Source: Halomonas heilongjiangensis (GTDB lineage: Bacteria > Pseudomonadota > Gammaproteobacteria > Pseudomonadales > Halomonadaceae). From it: a stretch of 51,645 bases of DNA. The stretch lies in NCBI RefSeq assembly GCF_002879645.1, contig NZ_PNRE01000090.1, positions 31,619 to 83,263 of the forward strand, read 5' to 3'. The notes below the pieces were generated by a model, which saw only the letters and a program-made list of their open reading frames with translations, was not told the DNA's origin and ran no database searches. The position numbers and the translations under genes are program-made. Below are positions 29,105-36,694 of the stretch, one piece after another. Within the stretch, counting starts at the first letter, position 1, and every line of letters starts with the position of its first letter.

Positions 29105-30295
29105 ATGAACAACGACACCATCATCATCGCCGGCGGCGGCATCGGCGGCCTGGCCGCCGCGCTGGGCCTGGCCCGCCAGGGCATTCCCTCCCTGGTGCTG
29201 GAACAGGCCCCCGAGCTCGGCGAGATCGGCGCCGGCATCCAGATCGGCCCCAACGCCTTCCACGCCTTCGACTACCTGGGCGTGGGCGACGAGGCCCGCG
29301 CCAAGGCGGTGTACATCGACAATCTGCTGTTGATGGACGCCATGGAGGACCGCCGAATCGCCGCCATCCCGCTGGACGAGGCGTTCCGGGCGCGCTTCAA
29401 CAACCCCTATGCGGTGGTGCATCGCGCCGACCTGCACAAGGTGCTGCTCGACGCCTGCGAGGCCAATGTGCTGGTCGAGCTGCGCACCGACTCGCGGGTC
29501 GTCGATTACACGCAGGACGCCACCAGCGCCACCGTCATCCTCGCCGATGGCGAACGCGTCACCGGCAAGTGCCTGATCGGCGCCGAAGGGCTGAAGTCGC
29601 CGATCCGCCAGAAGGTGATCGGTGATGGCGAGCCCCGCGTCTCCGGCCACACCACCTATCGCTCGGTGATCCCCACCGCGCAGATGCCCGAGGAGCTTCG
29701 CTGGAACGCCGCCACCCTGTGGGCCGGCCCCAAGTGCCATATCGTCCACTACCCGCTCAAGGGCGGCGAGGTCTACAACCTGGTGGTGACCTACCACAAC
29801 GATGCCCCCGAGCCGGTGGCCGGCAAGCCGGTGACCAGGGAGGAGGTGTACCGCGGCTTCGCCCATATCGCCGAGCGCCCTCGCCAGATCATCGAGCACG
29901 GCCAGGACTGGAAGATGTGGGTGCTGTGCGACCGCGATCCCAACGACCACTGGATCGACGGCCGGGTGGTGCTGCTCGGCGACGCCGCCCACCCGATGCT
30001 GCAGTACATGGCCCAGGGTGCCTGCATGGCCATGGAAGATGCCGTCTGCCTCTCCTACCACCTGGGCCACAAGGCCGACCTCGCCGACGCCTTCCTCGCC
30101 TATCGCGACGATCGCTTCGCCCGCACCGCCCGGGTGCAGACCTACTCGCGGCTGATGGGCGAGTACATCTACCACCCCGACGGCGGCAAGGCCGCGATGC
30201 GCAACGCCACCCTGCGCGCCATGAGCCCCGAGGACTTCTACGACCGCATCGAGTGGCTCTACGGCGGCAGCGGCCTGAGCAACGTCACCCAATAA
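29105..30295 (+). CDS. 3-hydroxybenzoate 6-monooxygenase
   Basis: The 396-residue flavin monooxygenase has FAD motifs IIIAGGGIGGLAAALGLARQG and GDAAHPMLQYMAQGACMAMEDAVCLSYHL. The latter form, with QYMAQGACMAMED, is characteristic of 3-hydroxybenzoate 6-hydroxylases (MhbM/NagX type), which make gentisate. The downstream genes encode the complete gentisate route, which supports the assignment over salicylate 1-hydroxylase. The start at 29105 is preceded by an AGAGAGGTACGCAGCA leader with AGAGAGG as ribosome site. Confidence 0.92.
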   Translation: MNNDTIIIAGGGIGGLAAALGLARQGIPSLVLEQAPELGEIGAGIQIGPNAFHAFDYLGVGDEARAKAVYIDNLLLMDAMEDRRIAAIPLDEAFRARFNNPYAVVHRADLHKVLLDACEANVLVELRTDSRVVDYTQDATSATVILADGERVTGKCLIGAEGLKSPIRQKVIGDGEPRVSGHTTYRSVIPTAQMPEELRWNAATLWAGPKCHIVHYPLKGGEVYNLVVTYHNDAPEPVAGKPVTREEVYRGFAHIAERPRQIIEHGQDWKMWVLCDRDPNDHWIDGRVVLLGDAAHPMLQYMAQGACMAMEDAVCLSYHLGHKADLADAFLAYRDDRFARTARVQTYSRLMGEYIYHPDGGKAAMRNATLRAMSPEDFYDRIEWLYGGSGLSNVTQ

Positions 30296-30321
30296 GCACG
30301 TCCCGACAGGAGGGGTATCCC

Positions 30322-31371
30322 ATGTCACTGACCGAAAAGCCGCAGAGCTCGCCCGAGCGCGAGGCCTACTACGAGAAGATCGCCAGGCAGGACTACAGCG
30401 CCCTGTGGAACGTGCTGAGCGGCATCATCACGCCGACGCCCAAGAGCGAGTGCGTCCCCCACCTGTGGGAGTTCGCCCCGGCCCGCGAGCTGCTGATGGA
30501 AGCCGGCGAGCTGATCACCGCCAAGGAGGCCGAGCGCCGGGTGCTGATCCTCGAGAACCCCGGGATGCGTGGCCAGAGTCGCATCACCACCTCGCTCTAC
30601 GCCGGCCTGCAGCTGGTGCTGCCCGGCGAGGTGGCCCCGGCCCACCGCCACAGCCAGTCGGCGCTGCGCTTCGTGATGGACGGTGGCGGCGCCTGCACCG
30701 CGGTCAACGGCGAGCGCACGATCATGCAGGAAGGCGACTTCGTGATCACCCCGCCCTGGGCCTGGCACGACCACGGCAACGAGTCGGACCGGCCGATGAT
30801 CTGGATGGACGGCCTGGACATTCCCATGCTCTCGTTCTTCGACGCCTCCTTCGCCGAGGGCCTGGGCGAGGACATGCAGGCGATCACCACGCCCACCGGC
30901 GACGCCCTGGCCCGCTACGGCGCCAACATGCTGCCGGTGGACTTCGAGAAGCAGGGCCTGGCCTCGCCGCTCTTCAACTACCCCTATGCGCGCACCCGCG
31001 AGGCGCTGGAGACCATGCGCCGGCGCGACGAGTGGGACCCCTGCCACGGCCTCAAGATGCGCTACGTCAATCCGGTGGACGGCGGCTGGGCCATGCCCAC
31101 CATCGCCCCCTTCGTGCAGCTGCTGCCCAAGGGCTTCAAGACCGCCGGCTACCGCTCCACCGACGCCACGGTATTCAGCGTGATCGAGGGCACCGGCCGC
31201 ACCACCATCGGCGACACCACCTTCCACTGGAAGCCCAAGGACATCTTCGTGATGCCCAGCTGGCACAAAGTGGTCCACGAGGCCGACGAGGACGCCGTGC
31301 TGTTCAGCTACTCCGACCGCGTCGCCCAGCAGAAGCTGGGGATCTGGCGCGAACAACGCGACGCCGACTGA
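30322..31371 (+). CDS. gentisate 1,2-dioxygenase
   Basis: The 349-residue bicupin dioxygenase opens the gentisate ring to maleylpyruvate. The Fe(II) ligands are read as H108 and H110 (PAHRHSQSALRFVMDG) and H149 (WAWHDHGN), with the same spacing as characterised gentisate dioxygenases. The second cupin (VFSVIEGTGRTTIGDTTFHWKPKDIFVMPSWHKVVHEA) lacks most metal ligands, as is usual. Strong AGGAGGGG ribosome site before 30322. It sits between the hydroxylase and fumarylpyruvate hydrolase genes. Confidence 0.95.
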   Translation: MSLTEKPQSSPEREAYYEKIARQDYSALWNVLSGIITPTPKSECVPHLWEFAPARELLMEAGELITAKEAERRVLILENPGMRGQSRITTSLYAGLQLVLPGEVAPAHRHSQSALRFVMDGGGACTAVNGERTIMQEGDFVITPPWAWHDHGNESDRPMIWMDGLDIPMLSFFDASFAEGLGEDMQAITTPTGDALARYGANMLPVDFEKQGLASPLFNYPYARTREALETMRRRDEWDPCHGLKMRYVNPVDGGWAMPTIAPFVQLLPKGFKTAGYRSTDATVFSVIEGTGRTTIGDTTFHWKPKDIFVMPSWHKVVHEADEDAVLFSYSDRVAQQKLGIWREQRDAD

Positions 31372-31405
31372 TAACGACTCCCCCTGAACCGAGAGGTAAA
31401 CGACC

Positions 31406-32113
31406 ATGACCGACTACGTCTTCGCACCCCAGCCCGTCACCAGCGTCGCCATCGAGGGTGACGACCAGCGCTTCCCGGTGCGCCGCATCTTCTGCGTGGG
31501 CCGCAACTACGAGGCTCACGCCCGCGAGATGGGCCGTGACCCGAGCCGCGAGTTCCCGTTCTTCTTCACCAAGCCGGCCGACGCCATCGTGCCCGACGGC
31601 AGTGAGGTGCCCTATCCGCCGGAGACCCAGAACTTCCACTACGAGATGGAACTGGTCATCGCCATCGGCAAGGCCGGCTTCCAGATCCCCGTGGACCAGG
31701 CCAACGACTACATCTACGGCTACGCCGCCGGCAACGACCTGACCCGACGCGACCTGCAGCTCGAGGCCCGCGAGAAGGGGCGCCCCTGGGACTGGGGCAA
31801 GGCCTTCGACGAATCCGCGGTGATCGCCCCCATTCGCAAAGCGAGCGAGATCGGCCACCCCACCACCGGCCGCATCTGGCTGGCCGTCAACGACGAGATC
31901 AAGCAGGACCAGGACATCGCCGACCTGATCTGGGACGTCCAGGAGATCGTCTCGATCCTCTCCCACTCCATGCGCATCCGGCCCGGCGACCTGATCTACA
32001 CCGGCACCCCGGCCGGTGTCGGCCCGCTGCAGGTAGGCGACAAGGTCACCGGCGGCATCGACGGCATCGGCGATCATGCGATCACCATCGTGGCGCCGCG
32101 GGAGGGGCTATGA
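31406..32113 (+). CDS. fumarylpyruvate hydrolase (FAH family)
   Basis: The 235-residue protein belongs to the fumarylacetoacetate hydrolase family. RRIFCVGRNYEAHAREMG is the N-terminal signature, HYEMELVIAI (E80, E82) provides metal ligands and KAFDESAVIAP follows. It hydrolyses fumarylpyruvate to fumarate and pyruvate, the last step of the glutathione-dependent gentisate route. Its last bases overlap the isomerase start by 4 (ATGA at 32110-32113), so the two are translationally coupled. Confidence 0.9.
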   Translation: MTDYVFAPQPVTSVAIEGDDQRFPVRRIFCVGRNYEAHAREMGRDPSREFPFFFTKPADAIVPDGSEVPYPPETQNFHYEMELVIAIGKAGFQIPVDQANDYIYGYAAGNDLTRRDLQLEAREKGRPWDWGKAFDESAVIAPIRKASEIGHPTTGRIWLAVNDEIKQDQDIADLIWDVQEIVSILSHSMRIRPGDLIYTGTPAGVGPLQVGDKVTGGIDGIGDHAITIVAPREGL

Positions 32114-32757
32114 GCCTGGTCCTCCACAACTTCTTTCGCAGCTCGGCGTCGGTGCGCGTGCGCGCGGCGCTGAACCTCAAGGGGCTGGCCCACGAGCACG
32201 TCTCCTATGTGCTGCGTCAGAAGGAGCACCAGTCCGACGCCTACCTCAAGCTCAACCCGCAGGGCCTGGTACCGGCCCTGCAGCTCGACGACGGCACGGT
32301 GCTCGGCCAGTCCCTGGCGATCATCGAGTACCTCGACGAGACCCATCCCGAGCCCGCCCTGCTGCCCCAGGACCCGCTGGACCGCGCCCGGGTACGCTCG
32401 CTGGCCCAGGCCGTCGCCTGCGACATTCACCCGGTCAACAACCTGCGGGTGCTGCAGTACCTGGGCCAGGAGTTGAAGATCAGCGAAGCGGGCGTGGCCG
32501 ACTGGTTCCGTCACTGGGTCGACCAGGGCTTCGCGCCCCTGGAGCAGCAGCTCGCCGGCGATACCCGCCGCGGCAAGTTCTGCCATGGCGACACCCCCGG
32601 CCTGGCCGACCTCTGCCTGTTCGCCCAGATTGCCAACAACCGACGCTTCGACGTCGACATGTCGCGCTACCCGACGCTCCAGGCGATCTTTGAGCACTGC
32701 CTGCAGCTGCCGGCCTTCGTCGATGCCCTGCCGGAGAACCACCCCCACGCCGGGTGA
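32110..32757 (+). CDS. maleylpyruvate isomerase (zeta-class glutathione transferase)
   Basis: The 215-residue protein is a zeta-type GST: the N-terminal thioredoxin fold has the SSASVRVRAALNLKGL motif that binds glutathione and NPQGLVPALQLDDGTVLGQSLAIIEYLDE, followed by the all-helical domain. These enzymes isomerise maleylpyruvate to fumarylpyruvate (or maleylacetoacetate to fumarylacetoacetate). The gentisate context selects the former. Last enzyme of the operon; a long hairpin follows. Confidence 0.92.
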   Translation: MSLVLHNFFRSSASVRVRAALNLKGLAHEHVSYVLRQKEHQSDAYLKLNPQGLVPALQLDDGTVLGQSLAIIEYLDETHPEPALLPQDPLDRARVRSLAQAVACDIHPVNNLRVLQYLGQELKISEAGVADWFRHWVDQGFAPLEQQLAGDTRRGKFCHGDTPGLADLCLFAQIANNRRFDVDMSRYPTLQAIFEHCLQLPAFVDALPENHPHAG

Positions 32758-32792
32758 TCCCTCCAGCGCGACTCGCCGGTACGGTAAGATGG

Positions 32793-32821
32793 AAGCCGCG
32801 GCCAGTTCCTGGCCGCGGCTT
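32793..32821 (+). terminator. strong hairpin between the isomerase and marR genes
   Basis: A perfect 13-bp stem (AAGCCGCGGCCAG at 32793-32805 with its complement at 32809-32821) and a three-base loop lies 35 bases after the isomerase stop and 29 bases before the marR start. The following GTTACTTTC is a poor T tract, so it may act as a partial terminator or mRNA 3'-end stabiliser that lowers marR expression relative to the enzymes. Confidence 0.6.
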
Positions 32822-32850
32822 GTTACTTTCACACCTCAGGAGCCGCGACC

Positions 32851-33321
32851 ATGACCGGTACGCCACTCACCAAGGCCAATTCGCTCCCCGGCAACCTGCT
32901 GCGGCGCTGCCACCAGATCAGCGTGGCGATCTTCCTCAGGAAGTGCGAAGCGTACAACCTGACCCAGCTGCAGTACGTGCTGCTCTCTGCCCTTGACGAG
33001 AAAGGGGCCCTCGACCAGATCACGCTCGGTGGTTTCACCGCCCTGGATCGCAACACCGTCGCCGTGGTGGTCCGCAAGCTCGAGGAACGCGGCCTGGTCA
33101 CCCGGCGCCGCAACCCCGAGGATCGCCGCTCCATGCTGGTCACCCTCACGGAAGAGGGCGAGCGGCTACGCCTCGATGCCGAGTCGGCGGTACTCGCCGC
33201 CCAGGACGAGATCCTCGCCCCGCTCAGCGAGCCGGAGCGCGAGACCCTGTGCCGACTGCTGCAGCGCCTGGCCGACGAGAACAACGCCCTGAGCCGAGTG
33301 CCGATCCGCAGCGCCGGTTGA
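32851..33321 (+). CDS. MarR-family regulator at the end of the 3-hydroxybenzoate operon
   Basis: The 156-residue protein has the MarR winged helix (about residues 35-105). The recognition helix is in FTALDRNTVAVVVRKLEERGLV and the wing in TRRRNPEDRRSMLVTLTEEGERL. The start at 32851 has AGGAG upstream. Placement as the last gene of the gentisate operon suggests that it regulates the operon in response to 3-hydroxybenzoate or gentisate; the repeats at 26126-26174 are possible targets. Its stop is only 4 bases from the convergent GST gene. Confidence 0.82.
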   Translation: MTGTPLTKANSLPGNLLRRCHQISVAIFLRKCEAYNLTQLQYVLLSALDEKGALDQITLGGFTALDRNTVAVVVRKLEERGLVTRRRNPEDRRSMLVTLTEEGERLRLDAESAVLAAQDEILAPLSEPERETLCRLLQRLADENNALSRVPIRSAG

Positions 33322-33325
33322 GGCG

Positions 33326-33952
33326 CTAGCTCTCCAGCGCCGCGAACGCCTCAGCGATGGTTGGCGGGGCCGCAGGGCGGGAGTACATCGACTTCAGGTA
33401 CTCTCTCAACCGCGGTGCGCCGTCGAGCATTTTCTCTTCGTTCGCCCAGTCCAGGGTATACGCGGCGTTGAAGTCGGCCACGCTGAGTCGGTCGCCAACC
33501 ATGTACTCGCGTGCTTTCATGTGTCCCTCGAGCACTGCCACCATCTCCAGACACTCCTGCCTGGCCAGGTCGACATCCTGAGGCAAGCGCTTCTCTTCCG
33601 GATAAATGAACGTGTGACGAGCGATACGCCACAGCGGCTGCTCGATCTCGGTCACCAGGAAGAACATCCAGCGATACATCTGGGCTCTCTCCTCCACCGT
33701 CTCCGGGATGAATCCCGCCTGTGGATACTTTTCGGCCAGGTAGAGTTGGATCGCGGCCGATTCGGTTACCACGAGGCTTCCGTCGACCAACACAGGGACC
33801 TTGGCGGCGGGGTTGAGAACGAGGAAGCCTTGTTGCTGGTTCTCTCCTTGCAAGAGGTTCACCGGGAGCATGTCGTACTCCAGGCCCAGTTCGTTGAGCA
33901 ACCAGATGACACGCAGGGCACGGGTCGGGGGTGTTCCGTATAGTTTCATCAT
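33326..33952 (-). CDS. glutathione S-transferase
   Basis: The 208-residue protein has the GST N-terminal thioredoxin fold (MMKLYGTPPTRALRVIWLLNELGLEYD, then NPAAKVPVLVDGSLVVTESAAIQLYLAEKY) and a helical C-terminal domain with the N-capping box in MVGDRLSVADFNAAYTL. The substrate is not evident. It is transcribed towards marR and separately from the gentisate operon. Two adjacent ATG codons (33952 and 33949) are possible starts; GGAG lies 6 bases before the first. The gene and its upstream region look less GC-rich than the neighbours. The 254 bases upstream (33953-34206) show no gene. Confidence 0.85.
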   Translation of the reverse strand: MMKLYGTPPTRALRVIWLLNELGLEYDMLPVNLLQGENQQQGFLVLNPAAKVPVLVDGSLVVTESAAIQLYLAEKYPQAGFIPETVEERAQMYRWMFFLVTEIEQPLWRIARHTFIYPEEKRLPQDVDLARQECLEMVAVLEGHMKAREYMVGDRLSVADFNAAYTLDWANEEKMLDGAPRLREYLKSMYSRPAAPPTIAEAFAALES

Positions 33953-34206
33953 TTCCAGCTCCGTCGATTGGCAGACACCCGCTGTTTCACTTGTCTCCTG
34001 ATCCAGTCGAGCGGGTGCTTGTGGAATCGACACCCCCGAGCGGAAGGCGATGCGCCTTGAGCCCGTGGCCTTCGGTTCCCGGGCTTGCAGGACGTCTGGT
34101 AGCCCAAGGGCGCGATGGCCCTTGCATCGCCCCCCTCTGCGCCCGAGACTCTATCGAATGCGTATTGAAGACATGAGCATCAATCCGCTGCTGGAGCTCA
34201 GCGACA

Positions 34207-35478
34207 ATGATCGACCCGGGAGAGATCCCCACCTCGGCCCGATCCGCCGCGCCGGCTGAAGCCATGGACAGCCTACCCAGCCTGCGTTGCCTGCGCGCCC
34301 TGGCCACCGTCGCCGAGCGGGGCAGCGTGCTCGGCGCCGCCGAGGCCCTCAACCTCTCCCAGCCGGCGGTCTCCCGGGCGATCCGCGACCTGGAGAAGAC
34401 GCTCGACCTGTCGCTGTTCGAGCGCCACCACGGCGGCATGCTCTGTACCGAGGCCGGCGAGCTGGTGGCCCACCGCTGCCGTCGCGTTCTCCACCAGTTC
34501 GCCCGCGCCGAGCGGCAACTGGCCCAGCTGCCGCTCGGGGGCCACTTCCACCGTCTGGCCCAGCGCCTCTCCCTGCGTCACCTGCGCGTGCTGGTGACCC
34601 TGGCCGAGACCCGCAACGAGCGCCAGGCCGCCCGGCGCCTGGCGCTCACCCAGCCCACCGTCAGCGCCAGCCTGCGCGACCTGGAGGGACGCGTCGGCAC
34701 GCCGCTGTTCCTGCGCACCCAGCGCGGATTGATCGCCACCCCCGGCGGCACCCTGCTGACCCGGCACGCCAAGGTGGCCCTGCGCGAGATGGCGCTGCTC
34801 CAGGACGACATCGCCGCCTGGCGGGGCGAGGCCCAGGGGCGGGTGGTCATCGGCGCCCTGCCGCTGACCAGTTCCCTGCTGGTGCCGCGCGCCGTGGACA
34901 CCCTGCTGCGCGAGCGCCCGGGGCTCGCCGTCACCGTCCACGAGGGCACCTATGACGTCCTCTTCGAGGCGCTGCGCAGCGGCGAGATCGATGCCCTGGT
35001 CGGGGTGCTGCACCGCATCGATCCCGAGGAGGAGATGACCCAGCAGGTGCTGCTGCATGACCGCCTGGTCGCCGTGGCGCGTCCCGGGCACCCCCTGATG
35101 GGGCACAGCGACCTGGCCCTGGAGGCACTGCTCGACTGGCCCTGGATCGCTCCCCCCAGGGGCACGCCCGCCCGCCACAGCTTCGACCAGCAGTTCAATA
35201 CCCTGGGCATCACCCCGCCGACGCCGGTGGTGGAGGCCGGCAACCTGGGCGTCATCCGCGCCCTGCTGCGGGACAGCAACCGCCTCGCCCTGATCTCCCC
35301 CTACCAGGTGCATTACGAGGTGCAGGATGGGCACCTCGCCTATCTGCCGCTGCGCCTGCAGGGCCCGCCCCGGGCCATCGGCCTCACCATGCGCGAGGAC
35401 AGTGCCCCCAGCCCGGCCCTGAGTGCCCTGCGCGACACCCTGTTGACGGTCAGCCGGGCGCTTCCGTCCAGCCCCTGA
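34207..35478 (+). CDS. LysR-type regulator with two tandem helix-turn-helix domains
   Basis: The 423-residue protein is about 120 residues longer than usual LysR proteins because it carries two complete LysR DNA-binding domains. HTH1 spans about 23-81 (LRALATVAERGSVLGAAEALNLSQPAVSRAIRDLE). HTH2 spans about 121-179 (LRVLVTLAETRNERQAARRLALTQPTVSASLRDLE). A normal effector domain follows from about 210. Both HTH units keep the SQPAVSR/TQPTVSA core. It precedes a TAXI-TRAP transporter and sulfatase on the same strand and likely controls them. The start could be 34207 (GGAG 11 bases upstream) or the internal ATG at 34264; either keeps both HTH domains. Confidence 0.85.
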   Translation: MIDPGEIPTSARSAAPAEAMDSLPSLRCLRALATVAERGSVLGAAEALNLSQPAVSRAIRDLEKTLDLSLFERHHGGMLCTEAGELVAHRCRRVLHQFARAERQLAQLPLGGHFHRLAQRLSLRHLRVLVTLAETRNERQAARRLALTQPTVSASLRDLEGRVGTPLFLRTQRGLIATPGGTLLTRHAKVALREMALLQDDIAAWRGEAQGRVVIGALPLTSSLLVPRAVDTLLRERPGLAVTVHEGTYDVLFEALRSGEIDALVGVLHRIDPEEEMTQQVLLHDRLVAVARPGHPLMGHSDLALEALLDWPWIAPPRGTPARHSFDQQFNTLGITPPTPVVEAGNLGVIRALLRDSNRLALISPYQVHYEVQDGHLAYLPLRLQGPPRAIGLTMREDSAPSPALSALRDTLLTVSRALPSSP

Positions 35479-35621
35479 TAGAAAAAACGCATACCCACGC
35501 CGTGGAATGGCATTGGTCCTCGGGCACCGCGCCAGCCCAGACTGAGGCCAACCGTGACGCCGGCGGCTCACCCCGTCGCCGCGGCAATAACAACCCCACA
35601 ACGACACGCCCGGAGCCACCC

Positions 35622-36635
35622 ATGACGCTCAAGACACTACTCACCACCACCGCGCTGGCCGGGGCCCTGGCCCTCACCACCGCCCAGGCGCAGGCCCAGA
35701 CCCTGCGCGCCGAAAGCGGCAATCCCGCCACCTTCAATTCCCAGCTGGCCACCCTGATGAGCACCCTGGCCAGCCGCGACCACGACCTCGACATCCAGCT
35801 CAGCACCGGCCAGAACCTGGCCATGACCGGCGTCAAGCTGGGCGCCGGGCGCATCGATATGACGATGATTCCCACCGAGCTCTACGGCTACATGGGGGAA
35901 GGCACCCGCATGTATGGCGAGATGGGCGACCAGGCCGTCCAGGCGGCGGACAACCTGCGCTCGCTGTTCGGCTTCGTCCACGGCGCCTACCATGTCTTCA
36001 CCTGGGCCGACAGCGGCATCGAGAGCTGGGACGACATCGCCGGCAAGAACGTCTACATCGGGCCGGCCGCCAGCGCCGCCAGCACCGCCATCGAGCAGGT
36101 GATCCATGCCAACACCGGCATGCGCCCCAACGAGGGCTATCGGGCGGTGACCCTCGGCTGGGGCGGCTCCGGCCAGGCCTTTTCTGACGGCCAGGTGGAC
36201 GTGCTGGTGAGCGGCTCGCAGATCGGTTCCGCCTCCATCGAGCAGTACTCCCTGGTCAACCCGATCCGCTTCCTCGGCATGAGCGAGGAGGGCCTGGCGA
36301 GCGACACCTGGCAGGAACTGATGGCCACCCCCGGCATGCTGCCGGTGGAGATCACCAACGACACCTACGCCAACACCGTCAACGAGGAGGAGACCATCAC
36401 CCTGCTGGCCTTCACCATGATGGCGCTGGTCAATCAGAGCCTCGACGAGGAGACCGCCTACCGGCTGACCAGCACGGTGTGGGACAACATCGACGAGATC
36501 CGCGACTCCAGCCCGATCTTCGACGGCCTGACGATCGAGGATGCCTTCATCGGCGTCGATGCCCCGCTGCACCCCGGCGCCTACCGCTACTACCAGGAGC
36601 GCGGCGTCGAGGTGCCCGAGCAGCTGATCCCCTGA
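35622..36635 (+). CDS. TAXI-type TRAP solute-binding protein
   Basis: The 337-residue protein has a signal peptide (MTLKTLLTTTALAGALALTTAQAQA) and the TAXI receptor pattern: LSTGQNLAMTGVKLGAGRIDMTMIP, WDDIAGKNVYIGPAASAASTAIEQVI and GWGGSGQAFSDGQVDVLVSG. TAXI receptors work with fused TRAP permeases, and such a permease follows 59 bases downstream. Start at 35622 is set by the signal peptide; an in-frame ATG at 35502 would add a charged leader. The ligand is unknown; the adjacent sulfatase hints at a sulfate ester. Confidence 0.88.
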   Translation: MTLKTLLTTTALAGALALTTAQAQAQTLRAESGNPATFNSQLATLMSTLASRDHDLDIQLSTGQNLAMTGVKLGAGRIDMTMIPTELYGYMGEGTRMYGEMGDQAVQAADNLRSLFGFVHGAYHVFTWADSGIESWDDIAGKNVYIGPAASAASTAIEQVIHANTGMRPNEGYRAVTLGWGGSGQAFSDGQVDVLVSGSQIGSASIEQYSLVNPIRFLGMSEEGLASDTWQELMATPGMLPVEITNDTYANTVNEEETITLLAFTMMALVNQSLDEETAYRLTSTVWDNIDEIRDSSPIFDGLTIEDAFIGVDAPLHPGAYRYYQERGVEVPEQLIP

Positions 36636-36694
36636 GTCGCCGGCCCCGGCGCTGCCGGGGCCCCTCCCCCTGACCCGACTCGACAGGCTTGCCC

